Shown here piece after piece: positions 1 through 7,444 of a stretch of DNA of 32,084 nt (the stretch's first letter is position 1; every line of letters begins with the position of its first letter). The notes beneath the pieces were generated by a model, which had not been told where the DNA came from, searched no databases, and saw only the letters and a list, made by a program, of their open reading frames with translations. The translations under genes were made by a program, and so were the position numbers. The stretch is from a virus, in the IMG/VR virus record IMGVR_UViG_3300032282_006223, positions 1 through 32,084 of that record; one strand, 5' to 3'.

Positions 1-64
1 AAAAGATTTTGGAGAAATGTCTAAAAACGAGATAGACTTATATATGGGAGAATTGAATGGATAA
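1..64 (+). CDS. 3' end of an upstream gene (partial, function unknown)
   Basis: Reading from base 2, an open frame runs in from the left edge and ends with TAA at 62-64, encoding about 20 residues ending in MGELNG. The stop lies 8 bases inside the next gene (ATG at 57), the same tight overlap seen at the other junctions here, which supports it as the true end of the preceding operon gene. Too little sequence is visible to assign a family. An internal ATG at 17 exists but would give only a 15-residue peptide. Confidence 0.4.
   Translation, partial: KDFGEMSKNEIDLYMGELNG
46..50 (+). promoter_or_regulatory. Shine-Dalgarno site of the PD-(D/E)XK nuclease gene
   Basis: GGGAG lies 6 bases before the ATG at 57. 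It is one of the few well-spaced purine-rich sites in the window and supports 57 as the start. Most other genes here have little or no such site. Confidence 0.55.
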
Positions 65-980
65 AAAAGAGGTCTATCTTTCTGCGTCTAGGATAAAAGC
101 TTTAGAGACTTGTTCTTGGTCTTACTATTGTAAATATCATCTTAATGTTCCTGAAGAGTCTAACTCAGGCGCGAAAAGAGGTACAATTTGCCACTTAGTA
201 TTTGAAGTTTTATTAAATCCAAGACATAAGAAGCATCAAAAATTAATTACCTCTAATCAAGATGCTTTTAGTTCTCCAGCTATATATAGATTAGTTTTAA
301 AGAACGCTAAAAGAGAAAGTATTGACAATGATGATGATCTAACTCTTATCAATAAAATGATTGTCGTTGGATTAAATACTGACTTTTATCCAAAGGGAGG
401 TTCAACATTAGAGCCAGAATTCGAATTTAAAATAGAAGGTGATGGGTACAAAGCTAAAGGATTTATTGATCTACCTATTATTTATAAAAAAGATAAAGTA
501 ATTAAAATTAGAGATTATAAATCTAGTAAAGCAAAATTTAAAGGAGATGAATTATCCGCTAATGTGCAGGCTATGCTTTACTCTATCGCCTCACAAAAAT
601 ACTGGCCTGAATATAAACCAAAGGTAGAATTCATCTTTTTAAGATTCCCTAAAGAACCTGTACAGCCTGTTGAATTTAACGAAGATCAATTGAAGGGGTT
701 TGAGTACGCTTTAAAATATGTATATGAAAAGGTAGTAAATTTTTCTGAAAAAGATGCCAAAGAAAATTATGCCGCCGATTGTCAAAAAAGCAAATGGCTT
801 TGTCAGGCAGGAAAGTGGGTTTGCCCTTTCAAAAATCCCTTGTTTTTTTATGGGGTATATGATATAGAAGGGAATCTAGTTAAGACTTTCTTGCACCTCG
901 AAGACGCAAAGAAAAGTAAAATAAACGACTCTTACATAATTAAAAAATTTAAATATGATGGATGCCCTCGCTGGAAGTAA
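57..980 (+). CDS. PD-(D/E)XK superfamily nuclease with four-cysteine (AddB/Cas4-like) Fe-S signature
   Basis: Predicted RecB/Cas4-type DNA exonuclease of 307 aa, probably acting in phage replication or recombination. The core motifs are visible in order: an N-terminal SxSRIKxxETC helix (residues 9-19), GTICH with catalytic-type H46, GFID with D138, DYK at 153-155 (the D-xK pair), and QAMLY at 171-175 (motif QxxxY). Cys19 together with C242, C249 and C256 gives the one-plus-three cysteine arrangement known from AddB and Cas4, where it binds a 4Fe-4S cluster. It overlaps the upstream gene by 8 bases, and its end overlaps the annotated start of the PHP gene. No helicase or Cas1/Cas2 gene is nearby, so a CRISPR role is not supported. 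The family call is firm; polarity and partner are unknown. Confidence 0.8.
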   Translation: MDKKEVYLSASRIKALETCSWSYYCKYHLNVPEESNSGAKRGTICHLVFEVLLNPRHKKHQKLITSNQDAFSSPAIYRLVLKNAKRESIDNDDDLTLINKMIVVGLNTDFYPKGGSTLEPEFEFKIEGDGYKAKGFIDLPIIYKKDKVIKIRDYKSSKAKFKGDELSANVQAMLYSIASQKYWPEYKPKVEFIFLRFPKEPVQPVEFNEDQLKGFEYALKYVYEKVVNFSEKDAKENYAADCQKSKWLCQAGKWVCPFKNPLFFYGVYDIEGNLVKTFLHLEDAKKSKINDSYIIKKFKYDGCPRWK

Positions 981-1737
981 GGTGTTACCCTTTTTTAAAA
1001 GTCATTACAGTATAGGCAAATCTATTCTAACACTTGATAAATTTGGATCTTCAAGTGAAGATGGATCAACTTCGATTATTGATTTAGCTAAAAATAATAA
1101 TCTAAAGCAAGTATTTCTTGTAGAAGAGAACATGACTTCTTTTCTTGATGCTTTTACTAATTTTAACAGTATTAAGATTCCATTTTTTTATGGTCTTAGG
1201 ATAGAGCTATGTCCTGATATAAATGAAAAATCTGAAGAATCAATTAGTAAATCCAGTAAAATTATTATTTTTGCAAAGAATGGACAGGGATATAAAAATC
1301 TAATCAAAATATTCAGCCTAGCCTCCACTGAGGGATTCTATTATGTTCCTAGAATAGATGAAAAGAGTTTGGCATCACTATGGAATGACAATGATTTAGT
1401 TCTTTGCGTTCCATTTTATGATTCTTTTCTCTTTAAGAATGTAATGACTTATTCTATTTGTTGCCCTGAATTAAGTTTTACAAAACCAATTTTTGCCTTA
1501 GAAGACAATAATCTACCATTCGATCAAATTGTAAAAGAAAAAGTAGAAAAATACTGTTCTCATAAGTTTGAGACTATCAATGTAAAGAGTATCTATTATA
1601 ATCTAAAAGAAGATTTTAAAGCGTATTTAACTTTTCGTTGCATCAATAATAGAACCACGTTAAATAAACCGAATTTAGAGCACATGTCTAGCGATGAATT
1701 TTCTTTTGAAAGCTGGAAACAAGCGAATAACCTATGA
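955..1737 (+). CDS. DNA polymerase III alpha subunit, N-terminal PHP domain only (split DnaE)
   Basis: A 260-aa protein resembling roughly the first 260 residues of bacterial DnaE. The opening FFKSHYSIGKSILTLD matches the first PHP strand, GQGYKNLIKIFSLAS matches the DnaE 'N-xGY-NL-LLS-A' helix, and RCINNRTTLNKP near the C-terminus matches the 'R-GTTLDDP' end of the PHP domain. The usual HxH metal ligands are missing (FxK occupies that place) and the TDH position reads VEEN, so PHP nuclease activity is probably lost and the role structural. The polymerase core is in the separate gene at 2339. The annotated ATG overlaps the nuclease gene by 26 bases; a GTG at 982, just past the nuclease stop and preceded by GGAAG, is a reasonable alternative start. 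The stop TGA overlaps the exonuclease ATG (ATGA). Confidence 0.75.
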   Translation: MMDALAGSKVLPFFKSHYSIGKSILTLDKFGSSSEDGSTSIIDLAKNNNLKQVFLVEENMTSFLDAFTNFNSIKIPFFYGLRIELCPDINEKSEESISKSSKIIIFAKNGQGYKNLIKIFSLASTEGFYYVPRIDEKSLASLWNDNDLVLCVPFYDSFLFKNVMTYSICCPELSFTKPIFALEDNNLPFDQIVKEKVEKYCSHKFETINVKSIYYNLKEDFKAYLTFRCINNRTTLNKPNLEHMSSDEFSFESWKQANNL

Positions 1738-2372
1738 TGGAAAACTTACTTAGATTCGATTCTGAAAAAATTTATACTTTTATAGATTTCGAAACAGAAA
1801 ACCTTTGTTTAAATTTCACAAATAATCGACCATGGCAATGTGGTATGATTAAAGTAAAAGGACAAGAAGTTATAGATTCTGCAGATATTTATATAAAATG
1901 GGATAAACCAATAAATGTAAGCAAAGAAGCTGCAGTAATGACTAGATTTGATCCTTATAAATACGCAAAAATAGCAATACATTCCTCAGAAGCCTTTAAA
2001 ATAATTAAAGAATGGCTAGAAAATTGCGATTACATCGGCGGCCATAACGTTTTGAACTTTGATATCTATTTAATAAAAGAATTTTATCAACTCTACAATA
2101 CTAAATGGCAACATCTAGTAGAAAAAGTGATTGATACAAACTGTTTGGCAAAAGGATTAAAATATAATATTCCCTATTCCAAAGATTTAAAACTCATTGA
2201 ATATCAATACAAAATAGTAAATGAGCGCAGGAAAGGGATAAAAACAAACTTGACCAGTCTGGGCAAGGAGTATAACATTGATCACGACTACTCTACCTTG
2301 CATGACGCTTTAAACGATTTACATTTGAATATTAAAATATGGAACAAACTAAAATTCCAAATAGCAATTTAA
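1734..2372 (+). CDS. DEDDh 3'-5' exonuclease (DnaQ/epsilon-like proofreader)
   Basis: Predicted proofreading exonuclease of 212 aa. All DEDDh residues are present: D18 and E20 in FIDFETE (Exo I), D110 in GHNVLNFD (Exo II), and H190 with D195 in HDALND (Exo III). The gene sits between the two halves of the DnaE-like polymerase, overlapping the PHP gene by 4 bases (ATGA) and the polymerase gene by 34 bases, so all three are likely co-translated. With the PHP domain lacking its ligands, this protein is the obvious proofreader of the replicase. No clear beta-clamp-binding QxxLF motif is visible at the C-terminus. The family assignment is strong; physical association with the polymerase is inferred from gene order. 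RNase T-like repair use is an alternative. Confidence 0.85.
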   Translation: MMENLLRFDSEKIYTFIDFETENLCLNFTNNRPWQCGMIKVKGQEVIDSADIYIKWDKPINVSKEAAVMTRFDPYKYAKIAIHSSEAFKIIKEWLENCDYIGGHNVLNFDIYLIKEFYQLYNTKWQHLVEKVIDTNCLAKGLKYNIPYSKDLKLIEYQYKIVNERRKGIKTNLTSLGKEYNIDHDYSTLHDALNDLHLNIKIWNKLKFQIAI

Positions 2373-4927
2373 ATTTCATTAATTCTTTTCAAAAGTATGA
2401 TCTTGGACTTCATGGTCTAAGAATGCCTATCTTTGAAATCGATCAAAGATTCAAAACAAAACTAAATCTTCCTCAAGAAACTTCAAATTTCGAGTTTTTA
2501 AAGGGTCTTGCCAGAGAAGGATTTAAAAGGCTTAATCTTGAAAAAAATAGCGAACTTTATAAAAAATATACAGATCGCGCAAAGTATGAATTAGAAATTC
2601 TTAAAGAATTAGACTTCATTGACTATATTATATTAATTTGGGATGTAGTTAATTATTGTCGCGAGACAAATATTCCAACCGGACCCGGAAGAGGTTCGTG
2701 CGCAGGTTCTTTGATTTTGTTCTTAATCGATGTAACAAAAATTGATCCTATTAAATACGATTTGTTCTTTGAAAGATTTATTTCAAAAGCAAGAGCGAAG
2801 AAAACAGTAATAGATGGAGTGACATATTTTGATGGATCTTTGTTTCCTGATGTTGACCTAGATATCTGCTATTATAACAGGTCAAAAGTTATTTCTTATC
2901 TAGAAGAAAAATTTAAAGGAAAAACCTCAAAAATTCTAACTCTTAACACATTAAGCTCAAAACTTTGTATTAAGGAATCCGGCAAAACAGTCTCTGAAAA
3001 ACAAGAGGCAGAGATGAATGATGTGTCATCTTATATTCCAAAACTATTCGGACAAGTTAAGAGTCTTGAAGATGCGGTAAAAGAATCTGAAAAGTTCGCG
3101 AATTGGACTAAAGATAATGAAAATGTCTTTAAAATAGCTTTAAAGCTTCAAAATTTAATTAAAAATAAAGGCGTCCATCCTTCTGGACTTTTGCTTTCTC
3201 ATTCACGTTTAGAGGATTCTTGTCCAACTGAATTGTCTTCTGACAAGCAGATAGTCTCAAGTTATGAGATGAATAATGTAACGCTTTATAACGTTAAACT
3301 AGATCTGCTTGGTTTAAGAGGCGTTTCTGTCGTAGATGATGTTTGCAAATCACTGGGAATAAAATACGAAGACATTGATGTTAATGATAATTTTATTTAT
3401 CAACAATTACAAGATTTAAGAAATCCTCATGGTCTTTTCCAAATCGAAGCAGAAACTAATTTTAAAGTTTGTCAAAAAGTAAAGCCAAAGAACTTAGAGC
3501 AATTAAGCGGAGTATTGGCGCTAGCAAGACCGGGAGCGCTGCAATTCATCGATCAATATGCGAACTACACTAATAACAATCATTATGAAAGCATTCATCC
3601 TTTCTTTGACGATATTCTTGGCGTTACTGGAGGTGTTTGTTTATATCAAGAGCAATTGATGAAGATGGTGTATAAAGTTGGATTTACACTAGATGAAGCA
3701 GAAATTGTTCGCCGTTGCGTAGGCAAAAAGAAAGTTGAGGAGATGAAGCAATGGGAGCAAAAAATTAAAGATAAGATCACAGAACAAAAACTAGATCCTC
3801 GAATCGGAGAAATCCTATGGAAAATCGCAAATGATTCTGCGAACTATCAATTTAATAAGTCTCATTCTGTAGCTTATGCTGCTCTTGCTGCTATATCTAT
3901 TTATCTAAAGTTTAAGTATCCTCAACAGTTCTTCTTGTCTTTGCTAAAGATGAGTAAGCATGAGCCGGATCCAATCGGAGAAATTTCAAAAATAGAAAAA
4001 GAACTATCTTATTTTAACATCAAGCTTCTGCCACCTCATCTTTTAAAATCAAAAGAAGAATTTTCAATAGAAACAAATAATATTCGTTTCGGACTACTTT
4101 CAGTTAAAGGAATTAGCGAAAAGACTATTAAAGCAGTTAATGAATTTCGAGGAGAGTTTAAAAATAAGTTTGATATTTTTGAAACAGCATCTCAGGTTAG
4201 TCTAAATATAGGAGTTCTTTGCGCTTTGATTCAAGCAGGAGCTTTAGATGGAGATTTTAAACAGTCTAGAAGTAAATTAGTATACGAAGCTCAATTATGG
4301 AATTTATTAACCGAAAGAGAAAAAGTTAACGCTAAATTATTTGCGGAACAATTCGAGTATGATTTAGTTAAAATAATTATGCATCTAACTCAATCAAAAG
4401 ATGCAAAATCTAAACCTTATATTAAGGACTCAAGATTAGATACTTTAAGGAATAAAGCAGAACCATATAAGAAAATTTATGAAATCAATAGTAAATCAGA
4501 AAGTTTTGCTAATTGGTTTTATGAAAATTCTATTATTGGATACAGTGTTAAAAATACTCTACAACAAGTATTTGCTTCTAAGAAAGACGATTTAGTATAT
4601 ATTAAAGATATTGAAAGATTTCCAGAAAAAGATTACGTATCTTTTATTGGAACCATCAAAGAATGCAAAGCCGGAGTCTCTAGAGAAAAGAAAACTAGAT
4701 ACTTTAAAATGCAAATTTCTGACGAAACAGGATCTATTAACACAATGATATTTTCAGAGAATATAGATCACATGCAAGCTCTTAATAATAAAATGCCTGC
4801 CGAAGAGGATATAGTTATTATTATCGGTCAAAAGTTTGGCGATTCTGTTTTTGCCAAGACTGTAGCTATTCAAACTCATAAAGTTTATACAAAATTATCT
4901 CAACTAAAAGCAGAGAAAAATACTTGA
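2339..4927 (+). CDS. DNA polymerase III alpha subunit, polymerase core with HhH and OB domains (split DnaE)
   Basis: Replicative family C polymerase (862 aa) lacking the PHP domain. The N-terminus (about 15-65) corresponds to the DnaE segment just after PHP. The palm shows GPGRGS (115-120), PDVDLD with catalytic-type D171 and D173, and KLDLLGLRG with D322, equivalent to E. coli D401, D403 and D555. GVHPSG at 278-283 is the conserved fingers motif, and LYQEQ and FNKSHSVAYA follow in normal order. About 15 extra residues separate FERF from PDVDLD. The HhH region contains VKGISEKT, and the C-terminus (about 765-845) is OB-fold-like; no tau-binding tail is evident. PHP gene plus this gene total 1122 aa, close to E. 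coli DnaE (1160 aa). The start overlaps the exonuclease gene by 34 bases without a clear ribosome site. Confidence 0.93.
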   Translation: MEQTKIPNSNLNFINSFQKYDLGLHGLRMPIFEIDQRFKTKLNLPQETSNFEFLKGLAREGFKRLNLEKNSELYKKYTDRAKYELEILKELDFIDYIILIWDVVNYCRETNIPTGPGRGSCAGSLILFLIDVTKIDPIKYDLFFERFISKARAKKTVIDGVTYFDGSLFPDVDLDICYYNRSKVISYLEEKFKGKTSKILTLNTLSSKLCIKESGKTVSEKQEAEMNDVSSYIPKLFGQVKSLEDAVKESEKFANWTKDNENVFKIALKLQNLIKNKGVHPSGLLLSHSRLEDSCPTELSSDKQIVSSYEMNNVTLYNVKLDLLGLRGVSVVDDVCKSLGIKYEDIDVNDNFIYQQLQDLRNPHGLFQIEAETNFKVCQKVKPKNLEQLSGVLALARPGALQFIDQYANYTNNNHYESIHPFFDDILGVTGGVCLYQEQLMKMVYKVGFTLDEAEIVRRCVGKKKVEEMKQWEQKIKDKITEQKLDPRIGEILWKIANDSANYQFNKSHSVAYAALAAISIYLKFKYPQQFFLSLLKMSKHEPDPIGEISKIEKELSYFNIKLLPPHLLKSKEEFSIETNNIRFGLLSVKGISEKTIKAVNEFRGEFKNKFDIFETASQVSLNIGVLCALIQAGALDGDFKQSRSKLVYEAQLWNLLTEREKVNAKLFAEQFEYDLVKIIMHLTQSKDAKSKPYIKDSRLDTLRNKAEPYKKIYEINSKSESFANWFYENSIIGYSVKNTLQQVFASKKDDLVYIKDIERFPEKDYVSFIGTIKECKAGVSREKKTRYFKMQISDETGSINTMIFSENIDHMQALNNKMPAEEDIVIIIGQKFGDSVFAKTVAIQTHKVYTKLSQLKAEKNT

Positions 4928-4940
4928 TAAAACAGGTTTT

Positions 4941-4961
4941 TCTGGAGAAAATATATCCAGA
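4941..4961 (+). promoter_or_regulatory. Inverted repeat over the ribosome site and start codon of the ssDNA-binding protein gene
   Basis: TCTGGA (4941-4946) and TCCAGA (4956-4961) are perfect complements around a 9-base AT-rich loop. The left arm contains most of the only Shine-Dalgarno-like sequence (GGAG, 4944-4947), and the right arm includes the A of the ATG. The GGAG-to-ATG spacing (13 bases) is longer than usual. As RNA, the hairpin could mask initiation; T4 gp32 is a precedent for translational autoregulation of a phage SSB. A 6-bp stem in AT-rich DNA could also be chance. Confidence 0.35.
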
Positions 4962-5536
4962 TGAATCTTCAATTCTACAAGGGAAATAAAAAAATCACCG
5001 GTACCGCATGCTCCTTTCAAGCGAAGGGAGCTTCTTTATTTGTAAACTTCATTAAGCAGCATTCTTGGAACGAAGCAAAAAATCTTGGTTCGTTTAGAGA
5101 AAACGCTAAAAATCCTGAAAAGTCTGGAGTAGTTAAGTTTACCCCAACAGAAGCAGCAGGTATTGTAGATGCTATCGACAGAAACGCTGAATATAGTTAT
5201 TATCATACAACAAAGAATGGCAATTCAATGGGTAAGTTTTGCCCTTATATTAGAGAAGGTAAGCAAATTGGATATTCATTTAATGCTACCAAGGAAAACA
5301 AAGGAGATACCGTAAATAAAGTTGGATTTTTAATTGGATTTTCTTTTGCTGAAGCTATTTTAGTTAAGCAGTTTTTACTTAGATTTATCTCTGAATCTTT
5401 TGTAAAGATCGAGGAAAATAAGGAAAATCCTGAAACTCCTGATGCTCAAGAAGTAAAAAAGCCTATTTATAACAAGGTTCAAATTAATCAGTCGCAATCA
5501 GAAGCCGAAGCTCAGGCCGAAGAATTAATCTTCTAA
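4961..5536 (+). CDS. Probable single-stranded DNA-binding protein with SSB-type acidic C-terminal tip
   Basis: A 191-aa protein without an unmistakable family signature. The central part (about 55-140) alternates beta-strand-like stretches and helices: KFTPTEAAGIVDAI, a YYHTT strand, a KFCPYIREGKQIGYSF strand pair, then FSFAEAILVKQFLLRFI. This is reminiscent of PC4/whirly-type ssDNA-binding folds. The C-terminus is low-complexity and acidic and ends EELIF, resembling the SSB tip (acidic residues followed by a hydrophobic dipeptide ending in Phe) that docks partner proteins. Its place between the replicative polymerase and recombination genes fits an SSB. The gene is preceded by a hairpin and overlaps the next gene by one base (TAATG). 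Function is an inference from tail, context and general fold; an unrelated replication accessory protein is possible. Confidence 0.5.
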   Translation: MNLQFYKGNKKITGTACSFQAKGASLFVNFIKQHSWNEAKNLGSFRENAKNPEKSGVVKFTPTEAAGIVDAIDRNAEYSYYHTTKNGNSMGKFCPYIREGKQIGYSFNATKENKGDTVNKVGFLIGFSFAEAILVKQFLLRFISESFVKIEENKENPETPDAQEVKKPIYNKVQINQSQSEAEAQAEELIF

Positions 5537-7443
5537 TGCGTAAGAAAAAGATAGTTATCCAAACTGATTGGTGTTTATCCAAAACAGGATTTGGAAGAGC
5601 AGCGAAGGAACTATTATCGTATTTACATAATACAGGTAAATACGAAGTAGTTCACTATTGTTGCGGAATCCAAAATGGTAATCCTCTTCTTCGCAAGACA
5701 CCTTGGAAAAGTATAGGATCAGTACCGACAGATCAAAATGAAGTCAACAGAATTAATGCTGATCCTTCATTAGCAAGAGATGTTAGTTATGGATCATATT
5801 ATATTGATGAGATAATTAAAACAGAAAAGCCAGACATTTGGATTGGCGCTCAAGATCCGTGGGCTTTTGGTCAATACTATAATAAGAAGTGGTATAAAAA
5901 TATTACTTCTTTATTATGGGTAACTTTAGATTCTCTTCCTATTTATGATGAAGCTTTAAATCAAGCTAAGAATTCTTCCCAATACTGGATATGGAGTGAT
6001 TTTGCGACAAAAGAACTGAATAAAGTTAATATTAACAACGCAAAGACAGTACATGGTCCAGTAAACTATTCTAATTTTGAAGCTTTAAGTGCTTTAAAAA
6101 AGAAAGAGTTACGCGAAAAGTACGGTTTACAAAATTCATTTATAGTAGGATTCGTCTTTAGAAATCAACTTCGTAAATCAGTCCCAAATTTAATAGAAGG
6201 ATTTAGAGATTTTACAAAAAATAATCCATCCGTTAAAAACGCAAAACTTCTTCTTCATACTCATTGGAGCGAAGGTTGGGATATTTTTAAACTAGCAGAT
6301 GAATATAAAGTTTCAAGAGAAGATATTCTAACGACTTATATTTGCAATAAATGCAAGAATTATTTTATATCTTCATTTAAGGGGCAAGAAGTAAAATGTG
6401 GAGTTTGCAATACAGAAAAAAGCTGCTCTACAACAAATACTAATTGTGGCGTTTCTGAAAAGCAATTGTGTGAAATTTATAATTTGATGGATGTTTATTG
6501 CCATCCTTTTACTTCTGGAGGACAAGAGATTCCAATTCAAGAAGCTAAATATTGTGAATTAATAACATTAGTCACTAACTATAGTTGTGGCGAGGATATG
6601 TGCGTTCCAGAGGCTGCTTCTTTAGCTCTTGAATGGTCAGAATATAGAGAACATGGAACACAATTTAGAAAAGCTTCCACTTATCCATCTTCTATCGCTA
6701 AACAATTATTAAAAGTTTATAATATGCCCGATTCTGATAGAAAAGAAATGGGCAGAAAAGCAAGAAAATGGGCTTTGGAAAATTATTCAGTAGAAGTTAT
6801 AGGCAAAATCTTTGAAGAATACTTAGATTCTATTCCATTTACATCTTATGATTTTTCTCTAAAAGAAGAAGAAAAAAATCCTAATGCTGTTATCCCTGAT
6901 ATATCTGATAATTCTAAATGGTTGATTTACTTATATCATCATATATTGAAAATGACTTCAGTTGATGAAAAAGACGAAGGTCATAAGCATTGGATGAAAG
7001 CCTTAGCAGAGGGCAAAACCAGAAAAGACATAGAAGCTTATTTTCGACAAGTAGCCACAGAAGAGAATAAAAAAAATCAAAAAATAGATTTTGAAGATAT
7101 CTTAGGTAAGGATGATAAAGGAAAAAGGCTCCTATTCATAATGCCAGAAAGCATAGGAGATGTATTTTTATCTACATCTTTACTTCCTTCAATAAAAGAA
7201 ACTTATCCAGAATACAATATTTATTTTGCGACTAAAAGAGAAAATTTTGCAATACTAGAAGCTAATCCATATATTTATAAAATTGTTGAGTATATACCTC
7301 AAATGGATAATCTTCTATGGCTTGAAGGCTATGGCAATCACCAAGGATATTTTGAAATAGCATTTCTGCCTTACATCGGAACGCAAAAAATGCTTAACTA
7401 TATTCACAACGGTAAAGATAAAATAACTTTTGATTTAAAATAA
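5536..7443 (+). CDS. Composite glycosyltransferase: GT4 with zinc-ribbon insert, DUF4214-like linker, N-terminal half of GT9
   Basis: A 635-aa multidomain protein. Residues 5-435 form a GT-B fold, GT4-type transferase: KTGFGRAAKELLSYL (16-30) is the N-domain glycine loop, FVFRNQLRKSVPNLIEGF (206-223) the C-domain start, and SGGQEIPIQEA (327-337) the EX7E-like donor motif, of which only the second Glu (E336) is present. Four cysteines (C270, C273, C288, C291) in CxxC pairs form a zinc-ribbon-like insert in the C-domain. Residues about 465-512 (YHHIL...GHKHW...EGKTRKDIEAYF) resemble DUF4214. From 531 on, LLFIMPESIGDVFLSTSLL is the start of a GT9 heptosyltransferase-type domain, stopping after about 105 aa where the second Rossmann domain should begin. 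That half is the next gene. The substrate could be virion protein, host glycan or modified DNA; nothing in the sequence decides. Confidence 0.75.
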   Translation: MRKKKIVIQTDWCLSKTGFGRAAKELLSYLHNTGKYEVVHYCCGIQNGNPLLRKTPWKSIGSVPTDQNEVNRINADPSLARDVSYGSYYIDEIIKTEKPDIWIGAQDPWAFGQYYNKKWYKNITSLLWVTLDSLPIYDEALNQAKNSSQYWIWSDFATKELNKVNINNAKTVHGPVNYSNFEALSALKKKELREKYGLQNSFIVGFVFRNQLRKSVPNLIEGFRDFTKNNPSVKNAKLLLHTHWSEGWDIFKLADEYKVSREDILTTYICNKCKNYFISSFKGQEVKCGVCNTEKSCSTTNTNCGVSEKQLCEIYNLMDVYCHPFTSGGQEIPIQEAKYCELITLVTNYSCGEDMCVPEAASLALEWSEYREHGTQFRKASTYPSSIAKQLLKVYNMPDSDRKEMGRKARKWALENYSVEVIGKIFEEYLDSIPFTSYDFSLKEEEKNPNAVIPDISDNSKWLIYLYHHILKMTSVDEKDEGHKHWMKALAEGKTRKDIEAYFRQVATEENKKNQKIDFEDILGKDDKGKRLLFIMPESIGDVFLSTSLLPSIKETYPEYNIYFATKRENFAILEANPYIYKIVEYIPQMDNLLWLEGYGNHQGYFEIAFLPYIGTQKMLNYIHNGKDKITFDLK

Positions 7444-7444
7444 T

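Noticed and set aside
57-980. Cas4 of a phage CRISPR system
   Set aside because: No Cas1, Cas2, other cas gene or repeat-spacer array is in the window; the Fe-S PD-(D/E)XK pattern alone does not indicate CRISPR.
955-4927. PolC-type polymerase
   Set aside because: There is no N-terminal OB or PolC-type zinc region, the exonuclease is a separate gene, and the domain order (PHP, palm, HhH, C-terminal OB) is that of DnaE.
7434-7440. A T TTA AAA slippery heptamer just before the stop of the GT4/GT9 gene, suggesting programmed -1 frameshifting into the second GT9 half
   Set aside because: The second half lies in the +1 frame. A -1 shift at this site meets a TAG at 7455-7457 after a few codons, so stop-start reinitiation at TAATATG is the better explanation.
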